Source: Devosia litorisediminis (GTDB lineage Bacteria; Pseudomonadota; Alphaproteobacteria; Rhizobiales; Devosiaceae). Taken from it: a DNA stretch of 64,000 nucleotides. Where the stretch lies: NCBI RefSeq assembly GCF_018334155.1, contig NZ_JAGXTP010000001.1:1612001-1676000 (forward strand). Reading direction: 5' to 3'. The position numbers were made by a program, and so were the translations under genes. This document shows positions 16,289 to 25,088 of this stretch, piece after piece (the stretch's first letter is position 1; each line of letters begins with the position of its first letter). The notes under the pieces are model-generated. The model was not told where the DNA came from. It ran no database searches and saw only the letters and a list, made by a program, of their open reading frames with translations.

Positions 16289-16621
16289 ATGGCAACGGCA
16301 ACTTCACGTGCATTGCAGAAGGCCGAAAACACCGGCGAGGCGATTTCGGACAATCTGACCCATCAGATTGCCGCCCTGCGCAAGCAGGTCGATCAGCTCT
16401 CCCATTCCGTGCACTCCTATAGCGACCATTCGATGAGCGACCTGCAGCACAATGCCGTGGCGATCGCGCGCGAAGTTCAGCATCAGGGTCGTGCGGTTGC
16501 ACGCCAGGTCAGCAAGCAGGCAAATGCAACCGGCGAAGCCGTGCGCGAAAACCCGGTACCGGTCGTTCTGGCTCTGGGCACAATTGCCCTGCTGTCGGCG
16601 CTGGTATTCACGCGCCGCTGA
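16289..16621 (+). CDS. ElaB/YqjD/DUF883-like membrane-anchored protein
   Basis: 110 residues: an amphipathic, coiled-coil-like helical region (IAALRKQVDQLSHSVHSY...) followed by a C-terminal membrane segment (VVLALGTIALLSALVF) and a basic tail. In E. coli, ElaB/YqjD are stationary-phase inner-membrane proteins that associate with ribosomes. CGGAG precedes the ATG. Single-gene unit followed by a hairpin. Confidence 0.75.
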   Translation: MATATSRALQKAENTGEAISDNLTHQIAALRKQVDQLSHSVHSYSDHSMSDLQHNAVAIAREVQHQGRAVARQVSKQANATGEAVRENPVPVVLALGTIALLSALVFTRR

Positions 16622-16660
16622 GCCGCTGCCGGGCGTTAGCGATTTGCTAACCGTCCGGCT
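16615..16660 (+). terminator. Hairpin after DUF883-like gene
   Basis: Core GTTAGC-GATTT-GCTAAC (16635-16651), extendable through flanking GC-rich bases. It is followed by no clear T-tract. Confidence 0.45.
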
Positions 16661-16729
16661 CAGACCTTCCTTAAGCCTGTTGGGGCATTTTCTCTGTCGA
16701 CTGCACTGATCGACCAAGAGAGACGGACC

Positions 16730-17194
16730 ATGGGAAAATTACGCGCGACTGCCTTGCGGGCCATGGCTCTGGTTGTGGTTGGCACCGGTCTGGGTGGCTG
16801 CAGCCTGTTCGCTATCGGCTTTGGCACGGCCCAGCTGAGCGCCAAGGAATGCATGATGCGCGCGATGTATTTCGAATCCAACCGCTCCAGCGCCGAAGGC
16901 ATGCTGGCCGTGGGGACGGTGGTGATGAACCGGGTCGATGACACGCGCTATCCCAAATCGATCTGTGGCGTGGTGGGTCAAAAGAACCAGTTCGCGCAGG
17001 GCTTGCTGACCCGCAAGATGACCGATAGCGGCGCCGTACTGGCCTCACAGATGGCCGATCAGGTGATCAATGGGGCGCGTCATGCCGGGGTCCGCAGTGC
17101 GCAGCATTTCCATACCGCGGGCCTGCGTTTTCCCTACAACAACATGCATTACGTGCTCGAAGCGGGCGGCAACGAGTTCTACGAAAAATACTAA
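16730..17194 (+). CDS. SleB/CwlJ-type cell wall hydrolase, lipoprotein
   Basis: 154 residues. The signal peptide ends LGGC, a lipobox, so the mature protein is probably lipid-anchored. The Hydrolase_2 domain shows RAMYFESNRSSAEGMLAVG with the catalytic Glu, VVMNRV, FAQG and AQHFHTAG. Family members cleave peptidoglycan. Rhizobiales carry several that work in envelope turnover outside sporulation. Confidence 0.85.
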   Translation: MGKLRATALRAMALVVVGTGLGGCSLFAIGFGTAQLSAKECMMRAMYFESNRSSAEGMLAVGTVVMNRVDDTRYPKSICGVVGQKNQFAQGLLTRKMTDSGAVLASQMADQVINGARHAGVRSAQHFHTAGLRFPYNNMHYVLEAGGNEFYEKY

Positions 17195-17209
17195 TTGGTG
17201 ACGGCGGCG

Positions 17210-17674
17210 CTAGAAATCGCCGCCGATATCAAAGCCGCCATCCCCGAAATCATCGCCGCCGGCGTCGATATCAGCATTGCTGACATCGGCTTCCCCGGCA
17301 TGGGCGCTGCCTGAAAACAGGCCGCCAATGGCGTTGAACAGAAACATGCCGCCGGCCACGCCGAGTGCTGTTTCGGCGGCGCCTGCCAGAAAGCCACCCT
17401 GCCCGGCGCGCTGGTCACGGCCAGCCCCTTGCGGGTCCCATGGCCCGCGCGGGCGCTGTGCCTCCAGTTCGGCAATGCGCTGCTCGGCCTGCCGTAGCGC
17501 CTGCTCCTGCATCACCACGGTCTGGGCGAGATAGTATGGCGCAGGCGGAAATTCGCGCAGTCGCTGCTGGATCTGGAGTTCGGCATCAGCATCGCGAGGC
17601 GCGCCGGTACGGGCAACATTCTCTATGCGATCGAACAGGCCGTCGATAATGTCGTGGTCTTGCTGATTGGGCAT
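17210..17674 (-). CDS. DUF2076 family protein
   Basis: 154 residues. The N-terminal DUF2076 helical region includes IIDGLFDRIENVA and YYLAQTVVMQEQAL with predicted coiled coil. A Gly/Ala segment follows (AAETALGVAGGMFLF), then an acidic Asp/Gly tail (DDFGDGGFDIGGDF). Domain families of this type are periplasmic or ABC-associated of unknown role. The ATG at 17674 gives the MPNQQDHD start. A 7-bp GC hairpin (17203-17224) overlaps the stop. Confidence 0.75.
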   Translation of the reverse strand: MPNQQDHDIIDGLFDRIENVARTGAPRDADAELQIQQRLREFPPAPYYLAQTVVMQEQALRQAEQRIAELEAQRPRGPWDPQGAGRDQRAGQGGFLAGAAETALGVAGGMFLFNAIGGLFSGSAHAGEADVSNADIDAGGDDFGDGGFDIGGDF

Positions 17675-17748
17675 AAGGTGGCTCCGTGATTGCTGCGTCT
17701 GCCTTACACATGGGGAGCATCGGGCGCGGTACAATAGCGCTGGGCCAA

Positions 17749-18030
17749 TCAGAGCTTTGTGCTGGTGCGCAGGACGTAGCCGATCACCACGGCCACGGCC
17801 TCATAAAGCTCATGGGGAATGGTATCGTCGATCTCGATGCCGCTCAGGGCCTGGGCCAGCACGGGGTTGGTCTCAATGATCACCCCGTTTTCCCGAGCCA
17901 GGTCGACAATGCGTTCGGCGACGACGCCATGCCCCTTGGCCACCACACGGGGGGCCTCGCGTGTGCCCTTCTCGTATTGCAGCGCGACAGCGAGCGAGCG
18001 CTCGGGGGCCTGTTTGGGGTCGTCGCTCAT
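17749..18030 (-). CDS. FlhB C-terminal-domain-like protein (FlhX type)
   Basis: 93 residues aligning with only the cytoplasmic C-terminal domain of flagellar/type III FlhB: AVALQYEKGTREAPRVVAKG, AERIVDLARENG, IPHELYEAVAVVIGYV. The autocleavage motif NPTH is absent. It overlaps the upstream FliK-like gene by 4 nt. In other bacteria such orphan pieces can replace the cleaved FlhB C-domain in export switching. No other flagellar genes are near. Confidence 0.8.
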   Translation of the reverse strand: MSDDPKQAPERSLAVALQYEKGTREAPRVVAKGHGVVAERIVDLARENGVIIETNPVLAQALSGIEIDDTIPHELYEAVAVVIGYVLRTSTKL

Positions 18031-19754
18031 CGGCGCGAATCCACGATATGGCCGGCGCTGGCTGGTTTTGGTGGTGCCGGTGGTGCGCCGTGCCTCACGA
18101 TGACGGCGCCGGGCTCCAGCCCTGCCTCCACCAGCGTGTCGCGCAGCGTGTTGATGTCAGCTTCCAGCGCTTGAGAGGTAGAGCGCTCCTCGGCCCAGAG
18201 CATGACACCGGTGGCACTGCCGCGCAACGAGACCTGGGCGCCAACCTCCCCCAAGCCGAGCAGGTTGATGGCAAAGCGCATCTGCCAGCCGCGTTCGCTG
18301 GCCTCTTCGCTGGCACTGTGTTCATCGCGGTGGATCGCCAATTGCAGCAGGGTCTGCTGTCCGCCGATCACCACGGGCAGATCAACGCTCCAATCGGCCC
18401 CTTTGATGGTGGGATCAGGCAGGGAAGCGTGCTGGTGCAGGCGCACCCGCGACAGCGCCGACTCGGTGCGCTCCAGCAGGTGTTTGCCGACAGTTTCGGC
18501 GCCCTCGGCGGGATCGACCGGCTGGATTTCGAGCGCTTTGACGCGGGGGATCTGACCGCGCAGCGGTGGGGAAATCTGGGAGACCGGGGCGACCAGCGGG
18601 GTCTGCTGCCCCAGCCAGGTGGTCAGGGTCTGTCGCAGGGCCAGCATGGCCGCTTTCATGTCGGCCTGCGGGGCCAGCAATGGCGCGCCGGGGCGGGCCA
18701 GACCGGCCTCCTGAAAGGTGCCTGAATTCATGAAGGCTTTTTGCAGAGCCGCGCCATTGAGCTTGCCACCATCAAGATTGACCTGATTGGCTAGGACCTG
18801 CTGGGCCGCGCGAGCAACGGGCTCGGGCAAGGCCACCTTGCCGGCGATATTGGTCAAGGCCGCGGTCAGGCTGGCAATGCTGTTCTGCTGTGGCAGGGCC
18901 GCCTGCACCATCTGCGCCAATGCCGCCTGTGGCGTGCTGGGCATATTGGGCGCAGCCGCTGGGGTGGCTGTGGGCGTGGTGTTGACCACCGGTGTCGCGG
19001 TTGTGACGCGAGCGGCGGACGCTGCGGCCGTAGCGGGCCCGGACGTGGCAGCATTGGCAGTTGGGCTGGTGGGCGTCGAGGCCGCGTAAGGCGAGGCCGG
19101 GCGTATGCTTCCGGCAGCAATTGGCGCGGCGGCCGGCGGCGCTGTTCCTGTTGCGGCTGGGGCTGGTGTCCCGGCAGAAGTGGCTGCTGTGGGCGTGGTC
19201 TGGCTAGCTGCGGGTGCCGCTGGGGTGGTGGCCGGCGCTGATTGTGGCACCGAGATGCCAGCCGGTGCGGCGGTTGGCGCAGATGCCGTGGCGGCAGCGG
19301 GTGGGCTGGCGGGGGCTGTGGCTGCTGGCTGGGTTGCCTGACCTGGTGGGGTTGAGGCAGCGGGCGGCGGGGAACTTGCCGCTGTCTGGGGAGCGCCCGC
19401 TGGTGGCTGGGCAGTCGCGCTGGCGGGCGCAGGACCCGCTGGCTGAGCTGATGCGGGCGTGGGCGCATTGGCGATCGGTGCCGGCAAAGCCTGCTTGCCT
19501 GCTGCGACCTGCAGCGCCAGGCGCACCTGTGCGCCACTGCCCTGAACTTCAAAACGAAGGGTATCGCCGGCCTTGGCGGCCTGTGGCAGAACCAGATTGA
19601 GCAGCTTGCCCTCGATCTGCACCTGCGTGCCGCCATTGGGAGCAGGCCCCAAGACGCGACCATCGAGGACCTGACCAGCCTGCAGCGCAAGCGCCTGCAA
19701 GGCCCCGCCGCGCGCGGCCGTTACGATCTGGGGTAGCTGGTTGGGGATAATCAT
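18027..19754 (-). CDS. FliK-like flagellar hook-length control protein
   Basis: 575 residues. An N-terminal approximately 80-residue ordered part is followed by a long Ala/Pro/Thr/Gln-rich low-complexity linker (about residues 85-270), then a helical region and a C-terminal Flg_hook-like domain (residues ~450-570) with IHRDEHSASEEASERGWQM. FliK acts as a molecular ruler and switches FlhB specificity. Pairing with the FlhB-C-like gene in a 4-nt overlap supports this. Sequence identity to classical FliK cannot be judged by eye. Confidence 0.7.
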   Translation of the reverse strand: MIIPNQLPQIVTAARGGALQALALQAGQVLDGRVLGPAPNGGTQVQIEGKLLNLVLPQAAKAGDTLRFEVQGSGAQVRLALQVAAGKQALPAPIANAPTPASAQPAGPAPASATAQPPAGAPQTAASSPPPAASTPPGQATQPAATAPASPPAAATASAPTAAPAGISVPQSAPATTPAAPAASQTTPTAATSAGTPAPAATGTAPPAAAPIAAGSIRPASPYAASTPTSPTANAATSGPATAAASAARVTTATPVVNTTPTATPAAAPNMPSTPQAALAQMVQAALPQQNSIASLTAALTNIAGKVALPEPVARAAQQVLANQVNLDGGKLNGAALQKAFMNSGTFQEAGLARPGAPLLAPQADMKAAMLALRQTLTTWLGQQTPLVAPVSQISPPLRGQIPRVKALEIQPVDPAEGAETVGKHLLERTESALSRVRLHQHASLPDPTIKGADWSVDLPVVIGGQQTLLQLAIHRDEHSASEEASERGWQMRFAINLLGLGEVGAQVSLRGSATGVMLWAEERSTSQALEADINTLRDTLVEAGLEPGAVIVRHGAPPAPPKPASAGHIVDSRR

Positions 19755-19848
19755 GGTGGACCCGACCCCGCCGCGCCATGCGGCTGCGCCAGTCTAGCGC
19801 AGGGACAGCATCTGATGATTCTGTGTCGCTTGGGAAACTTAACAGCGT

Positions 19849-19865
19849 GTGACCAACGCGGTCAC
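19849..19865 (-). terminator. Hairpin downstream of glycosyltransferase gene
   Basis: GTGACC-AACGC-GGTCAC with flanking GCG pairing, about 20 nt beyond the stop at 19885. On the minus strand it is followed by TTAAGTTT. Confidence 0.4.
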
Positions 19866-19884
19866 GCCCAGACCCAGTTTGCCG

Positions 19885-20628
19885 CTAGTCGGGGCGGATG
19901 TCGGTATAGTCTTTGGTGACGGGCTTGCCGCGAAAGGTCACCCAGAAAAAGTTGAGCGTATAGGTGCCCGCAGTGCGAAACACGCCTTCCTTTTCCAGCC
20001 GACGACCCGAGGTCTTCATCTTGAGCCCGAATGTCCATTTGACGCCACCGACCTTGGAGAGCCGAACCGCCACATCGGTATCCTCGCCGAAGAAGTCGAT
20101 GGAGCGATCATAGCCGCCTACCTGTGCCCAGGCGGCGCGCTTGAAGACGAAATTGCCACCCTGCACCACCGAACCAACGCGCAGGATGTAGCGGTTGAGA
20201 ATGTAGATCAGATAGGTCAGGCCATAGAACATGTTTACCAGGAACCGGCTCCAGGGGCTCATGTCGTAATAGACATAGGGGCCGCTGAGGCAGACCAGCT
20301 TGGGATCGCGCTGGAATTCGCTGAACACGGTATCAAGCCAACCGACAGGCACAATGGTATCGCTGTCGATATTGGCGACCAGATCAAAGCCTTCACTGGC
20401 GGCAAAGCCGGCATCGCGGGCGTTGACCAGACCCTTTTTGGGCTCATCGACGACCCGGACCGTGGGAAAGCCGCGGGCAATCTCGCCGGTCCGGTCAGTC
20501 GAGGCATTGTTGACCACGATGATTTCGGCGTCGACGCCCGCGCGCGCGATCTCGGCCACCACTGATTCCAGGCATTTGCCGATCAGCGCCTCTTCATTAT
20601 AGGCGGGTATGACGAATGCCAGTTTCAT
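19885..20628 (-). CDS. Family 2 glycosyltransferase
   Basis: 247 residues. The GT-A fold begins directly with FVIPAYNEEALIGKCLESV, then VVNNASTDRTGEIA, the metal-binding NIDSDT and the acceptor-side GEDTDVAVRL. A hydrophobic stretch (FYGLTYLIYILNRYIL) could sit on the membrane. It transfers a sugar from a nucleotide or dolichyl-type donor; substrate unknown. The ATG at 20628 follows GAGG. Confidence 0.85.
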   Translation of the reverse strand: MKLAFVIPAYNEEALIGKCLESVVAEIARAGVDAEIIVVNNASTDRTGEIARGFPTVRVVDEPKKGLVNARDAGFAASEGFDLVANIDSDTIVPVGWLDTVFSEFQRDPKLVCLSGPYVYYDMSPWSRFLVNMFYGLTYLIYILNRYILRVGSVVQGGNFVFKRAAWAQVGGYDRSIDFFGEDTDVAVRLSKVGGVKWTFGLKMKTSGRRLEKEGVFRTAGTYTLNFFWVTFRGKPVTKDYTDIRPD

Positions 20629-20698
20629 TGCTGCCTCATGCCGGGCCGGAACGGACCTTGGTCGCTGCAAATAGCGCCTCGGATTGGCTTGGGCAACA

Positions 20699-20724
20699 CA
20701 AAGCGCCGCTTTTCAAGCGCTTTG
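20699..20724 (-). terminator. Hairpin downstream of DUF1993 gene
   Basis: CAAAGCGC and GCGCTTTG, an 8-bp stem with a 10-nt loop, 8 nt after the stop at 20732. Confidence 0.5.
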
Positions 20725-20731
20725 CGTGCCG

Positions 20732-21250
20732 TCAGGCGCGCGAATCGGCCCCGGCAATGTAGTCGCGCTTGCCAATCGGCGCCCCATTGGCCCGCAGGAT
20801 GGCGTAGGCCGTGGTGACGTGAAAGTAGAAATTGGGCATGGCGAACTTGGTGAGATAGTCCAATCCGCTCAGGGGCATATCGTTGCCACCAAGCTTGAGC
20901 ACGACTTCACGCGTGTCGCTGTCGGCAAGGTCCTCTGGCCGAGTTGAGGCCAGCAGATCGAGCGCCTTGGCGATGCGGGCGCGGAGTTCCTCGAAGGTCT
21001 TTTCGGTATCGGGCCAGACCGGAATTTCGCGACCAGCCAGACGTGAGATGCAGCCTTTGACGTGATCGGTGGCGATCAGAACCTGGCCGCTGAAGGCAAT
21101 CATGTCGGGCGCCAGGCGGGCCTGGGCCAGCACCGATGTGTCGAACTTGCGCTCGGTGGCATTGGCCTCGGCCTTGTCCATGACCACCAGCAGATTGTTC
21201 AGCATGCGGGTAAAGACTGGCACGGTCAGATCATAAACGGCGATCGTCAT
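20732..21250 (-). CDS. DUF1993 family protein
   Basis: 172 residues, all-helical DUF1993 (DinB-like four-helix) pattern: VYDLTVPVFTRMLNNLLVVM, ARLAPDMIAFSGQV, FAMPNFYFHVTTAYAILR. Function unknown; some relatives are annotated as DinB-superfamily. The ATG at 21250 gives MTIAVYD. Divergent from the channel gene with 63 bp between starts. Confidence 0.85.
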   Translation of the reverse strand: MTIAVYDLTVPVFTRMLNNLLVVMDKAEANATERKFDTSVLAQARLAPDMIAFSGQVLIATDHVKGCISRLAGREIPVWPDTEKTFEELRARIAKALDLLASTRPEDLADSDTREVVLKLGGNDMPLSGLDYLTKFAMPNFYFHVTTAYAILRANGAPIGKRDYIAGADSRA

Positions 21251-21313
21251 GGAGAGACACCTTGATTGTCGGAACGCTAACGGGAAGAGTTTACTTGTGC
21301 CTGTGGTAGCAGG

Positions 21314-22153
21314 ATGACAAGTGAGTTGGGTATGCACAGCGATAAAGACAAGCCGGCAGGCGAGGACGAAGACCGGCACAGTGGTTATTCGCGGCTGCGA
21401 TCCAAGCTGCGGCTGCTCTACCACAGCCAGTCTTCCAAAGCGCAACGGTTTCAGTTTTCGGTGCTGGTTGTCGATCTGGCGATCATCGTATTCTTCATCG
21501 CCTCGCCACTGCTGCGCGAGAACGACTCGTTTCTGTGGATCGACTACTCCATCGCGCTGTTGCTGGCGGTGGACCTGACGGCGCGCGCGCTGGCGTCGAC
21601 CGACATCAAACGCTGGTTGCGACAGGTACCGGTGATCCTCGATGTCTTCATTCTGGTGACGCTGCTGGCCCCGACCTGGTTCTTCAACCTGGGCTTCCTG
21701 CGGATCCTGCGGCTATGGACGATGACGCGCAGCAGTACCTTCTGGCGCCCGCTGAACCGGCGCGGCTATGCCGAATATCGCGAGACGATCCAGGCGGTGA
21801 TCAACCTGCTGGTGTTCCTGTTTGTGGTGACCGGCTTTGTCTATACGGCCTTCGCCAATCGCGGCGCCGAAGGCATTGCCGGCTATGTCGACGCGCTCTA
21901 TTTCACCGTGGCCACCGTTACCACCACCGGGTTTGGCGATATTACCCTGCCCGGCACCTGGGGCAAGCTGGCCTCGATCAGCATCATGATCGTTGGCATC
22001 TCGCTGTTCGTGAAGCTGGCGCAGTCGATCTTCCGGCCCAATAAGGTGCACTTCCCCTGCCCGCAATGCGGCCTGCAGAATCACGATCCGGACGCGGTGC
22101 ACTGCAAGGCGTGCGGGCACATCCTGAACATTCCCGATCCCGGCAATTATTAG
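21314..22153 (+). CDS. Voltage-gated-type K+ channel with C-terminal zinc ribbon
   Basis: 279 residues with about six membrane segments. The pore holds the K+ filter TTTGFGDI (Gly206-Phe-Gly208). An S4-like stretch, FLRILRLWTMTRSS, has spaced Arg. After the last helix the protein ends in a zinc-ribbon-like unit with Cys249, Cys252, Cys264 and Cys267 (CPQC...CKAC). A start at 21332 is also possible. The stop overlaps the stop of the convergent kinase gene by 4 nt. Confidence 0.85.
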   Translation: MTSELGMHSDKDKPAGEDEDRHSGYSRLRSKLRLLYHSQSSKAQRFQFSVLVVDLAIIVFFIASPLLRENDSFLWIDYSIALLLAVDLTARALASTDIKRWLRQVPVILDVFILVTLLAPTWFFNLGFLRILRLWTMTRSSTFWRPLNRRGYAEYRETIQAVINLLVFLFVVTGFVYTAFANRGAEGIAGYVDALYFTVATVTTTGFGDITLPGTWGKLASISIMIVGISLFVKLAQSIFRPNKVHFPCPQCGLQNHDPDAVHCKACGHILNIPDPGNY

Positions 22154-24855
22154 CGGATAACGTCGAGCCGCACGCGGAAGCAGGCGCCCGGCAACGGGCC
22201 CTGCACCAATTCGAGCGTGCCGTTCATGCGGGCCACGATCTGGCGCGAAATCGCCAGGCCCAGCCCGGCACCACTCTGATCGCTGGAACCATGCTCGCCG
22301 CGCGAGAATTTTTCAAAGATCAGTGTGCGTTCGCCCTTGGGAATGCCGGGGCCGTTATCGGCGATCTCGACCACATAGCTGCCCGCCTTGACCGCTGAGG
22401 TGACGCGCACAACGGGGTGTTCGGCATCGTTATATTTGACGGCGTTGGACACCAGATTGATGAAGACCTGACATAGCCGGTCTGCGTCGCCCTCAACCAT
22501 GGTCGGGCGGGCGCGCTCGCCCAGTTCAACCCGCATGCCGCGCTGTCGCAACAGGGCGTCGCAGACGCGCAGTGCGCGGTCCAATGCATCTTCGGCATCG
22601 GTGGGCACATTGTCCCAGGCCCGTTCGCCGCGCTCGAGCGCGGAGAGATCAAGGATCTCATCGAGCAGCTTGGTCAGGCGCAGGCTTTCCTGATGAATGG
22701 TGGAGACGAAGTGATGACGCTGACCTTCATCAATGCCGTCGGGCTCAAGCAGGATTTCGGAGAAGGAGCGGATCGAGGTCATGGGTGTACGCACCTCATG
22801 GCTGACCTGGCTGAGAAATTCGTCCTTCTGGCTGTCGAGCTCGCGCAACTGGACATTGGCGTCCTCGAGCTTTTGCGCAGTGGAGCGCAGTTCGGCCGAG
22901 GTCTTCTCCAATTGCTGGGAATACTCGATGACCTGCTGAGTCTCGTCAGCCATCTGCATCACTTCTTCGAGCGAAACGTCGGAGCCCGACACCACCTTGG
23001 ACAGCATGACGTGGGCCGATGCGGCGCCGATGGAGCCCGCCAGTTCGCGCTCAAGCCGGCCGATGAATTCCGACGAGGGCTCAAGCCGGTCGGGATCAAC
23101 GCCGCTCTCGCGCGCAGCCGTCTCGAACAGCGCGGCGGCTCGCCGCTCGCCCAGCACGCGCTCGGCGACAAAGAACAAATCATTGGCGGTGGCCGAGCCG
23201 CGCACGAAATTGCCCTGCGCGACGTGGCCTCGGCGGAAAACATCGACAAACAGTGTGGCCTGGATCCGTTCGAGCGCCGACTGGGTGGTCAGCAGCGACA
23301 CCACGGTCAGGGTCAGCACATTGATGGTCAGGCTCCAGAACGCGGCATGGCTGAGCGGATCAAGACCATCAAGTCCGAACAGCGCTTCGGGGCGCAGCCA
23401 GGCAATGCCCCAGGGGCCATTGTCGAGCAACATGGCAACCTGCGGAGACACCGACTCGAACGAAGGCAGGAAGCTGCACCAGACCCAAACGACGAAACCG
23501 GCCGCAATGGCGGCCGTGGCTGCCTTGAGCGAGGCATCGCGCCAGAACAGCGCCGCCAGCACGGCGGGGAAGAACTGGGCAATGGCGGTGAAGGAGATCA
23601 GGCCGATAGGCGCCAGCGCGTTGGAGTCGCGGGTGAAAAAGAAGTAGAAAAAGCCCAGCGACAGGATCAGCACGATGGAGAAGCGCCGCGCGACCAGCAG
23701 CGAGCGGCTGACGCCCTGCCCGTCGCCGCTGGGTTCGCCCGAGCTGAAGCGCAGCACCAGCGGCATCACGATATGGTTGGAGACCATGATCGAGAGCGCG
23801 ATGGATTCCAGGATGATCATCGAGGTGGCCGAAGAGAAGCCGCCGATAAAGGCAAACAGCGCCAGCGCGTCCTGTCCGGCTGCCATGGGCAGGGTGAGCG
23901 CGAACATGTCCGGATTGGAGCCCTCGGGCATGGAGGTCAGCCCGAACATGGCGATGGGCAGGATGAACAGGCTCATCAGCAGCATGTAGGCGGGGAAGGC
24001 CCAGCTGGCGACGCGCAGATGGTTCTCGTCGGAGTTTTCGACCACGGTCACCTGAAACTGGCGCGGCAGACAGACAATGGCGGCGACCGACAGGGCGAGC
24101 GTGGTCAACCAGCGATCGTCAAAGCTATTGCCGTCCTGTGGCCCCACGCCCATCTCTGCAGCGCGGCTGAAAATGCCTTCAAAGCCGCCACCGGCATAGA
24201 CCACAAAAACCCCTACGGCGAGCAAGGCGGTGAGCTTGACCACGGCCTCAAAGGCGATAGCCGCGACAACGCCGTGGTGCTGTTCCTTGGCGTCGACATG
24301 GCGCGTACCAAACAGGATGGTGAAAACCGCCATGGCGGCGGCAATGCCGAAGGCCAGACCAACATCGTCAATGCCAGCCAGACTGCCCTGCCCGAATTCG
24401 GACGCCCCGGCGACAGTCTGGATAGAGGACGTCACGGCCTTGAGCTGCAGCGCGATATAGGGGGCGATGCCGATCACGGCGATGCAGGTGACCAGCACAG
24501 CCAGCCGGTTGGACTTGCCAAAGCGCGAGGACAGCAGATCGGCCAGCGAGGTGATGCGCTGATTGTGGCTGATGCGCACCAGCCGGCGCAGCAGGAACCA
24601 CCAGCCGACAAAAACCAGTGTGGGTCCCAGATAGATGGTGAGGAATTCAAGGCCACTGCGCGCGGCGTTACCGACCGCGCCATAGAACGTCCAGCTGGTG
24701 CAATAGACCGAGATGGACAGCGTATAGACCGCCGGGGAATGCAGGAACGACTTCTTGTGCGCGCGGGCCCGCCTATCGCCGAAAAACGCCAGCACGAAGA
24801 GCAGGCCGACATAGCCGATAGCGGTGGCGATGACGAAATCGGCCGAAAGCATCAA
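22150..24855 (-). CDS. SSS-family transporter/sensor histidine kinase (CrbS/CbrA-like)
   Basis: 901 residues. Residues ~1-530 form a sodium:solute symporter domain with about 13 membrane helices. A STAC-like linker follows around 540-630 (RGSATANDLFFVAERVLGER), then a coiled coil and a HisKA domain with H-box SQVSHEVRTPM (His686). The ATPase domain has N-box INLVSNAVKYND and G-boxes DNGPGI and GAGLGLAI. No PAS or receiver domain. Relatives sense or transport acetate, amino acids or carbon status. Its start overlaps the small membrane gene (ATGA). Last gene of the XRE-receiver operon. Confidence 0.88.
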   Translation of the reverse strand: MMLSADFVIATAIGYVGLLFVLAFFGDRRARAHKKSFLHSPAVYTLSISVYCTSWTFYGAVGNAARSGLEFLTIYLGPTLVFVGWWFLLRRLVRISHNQRITSLADLLSSRFGKSNRLAVLVTCIAVIGIAPYIALQLKAVTSSIQTVAGASEFGQGSLAGIDDVGLAFGIAAAMAVFTILFGTRHVDAKEQHHGVVAAIAFEAVVKLTALLAVGVFVVYAGGGFEGIFSRAAEMGVGPQDGNSFDDRWLTTLALSVAAIVCLPRQFQVTVVENSDENHLRVASWAFPAYMLLMSLFILPIAMFGLTSMPEGSNPDMFALTLPMAAGQDALALFAFIGGFSSATSMIILESIALSIMVSNHIVMPLVLRFSSGEPSGDGQGVSRSLLVARRFSIVLILSLGFFYFFFTRDSNALAPIGLISFTAIAQFFPAVLAALFWRDASLKAATAAIAAGFVVWVWCSFLPSFESVSPQVAMLLDNGPWGIAWLRPEALFGLDGLDPLSHAAFWSLTINVLTLTVVSLLTTQSALERIQATLFVDVFRRGHVAQGNFVRGSATANDLFFVAERVLGERRAAALFETAARESGVDPDRLEPSSEFIGRLERELAGSIGAASAHVMLSKVVSGSDVSLEEVMQMADETQQVIEYSQQLEKTSAELRSTAQKLEDANVQLRELDSQKDEFLSQVSHEVRTPMTSIRSFSEILLEPDGIDEGQRHHFVSTIHQESLRLTKLLDEILDLSALERGERAWDNVPTDAEDALDRALRVCDALLRQRGMRVELGERARPTMVEGDADRLCQVFINLVSNAVKYNDAEHPVVRVTSAVKAGSYVVEIADNGPGIPKGERTLIFEKFSRGEHGSSDQSGAGLGLAISRQIVARMNGTLELVQGPLPGACFRVRLDVIR

Positions 24856-25088
24856 TCGGCCTCCGGCCCGTTTGTGGTGTCACCGGTTTCGGACGGCAGG
24901 AGATGGGTCAGCATCGCCGTACCCATGATCAGCAGCAGCCAGACCACAAACAGGTAGATGACCACCTGCGGCACGCCGAAATGGGTGATGGGCTGATTAA
25001 AGACATAGACTAGCGGCGGCACCAGCAGCAGGGCGCCGAAAATGGTGAGCACCAGCATGCTGGCAATGAGTTTACGCCGCTCCGCCAT
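24852..25088 (-). CDS. Small two-helix membrane protein of the kinase operon
   Basis: 78 residues: MAERRKLIASM, then two hydrophobic segments (VLTIFGALLLVPPLVYVF and VVIYLFVVWLLLIMGTAML), then an acidic tail. It resembles the short subunit found next to some sodium:solute symporters. The ATG at 25088 overlaps the receiver gene end by 17 nt, and its stop overlaps the kinase start by 4 nt, so it probably assembles with the kinase transporter domain (inference). Confidence 0.7.
   Translation of the reverse strand: MAERRKLIASMLVLTIFGALLLVPPLVYVFNQPITHFGVPQVVIYLFVVWLLLIMGTAMLTHLLPSETGDTTNGPEAD

Noticed and set aside
22693-24957. 754-codon plus-strand frame
   Set aside because: Mirror frame of the SSS-kinase gene; composition is His/Gln/Gly/Arg-rich with no domain.
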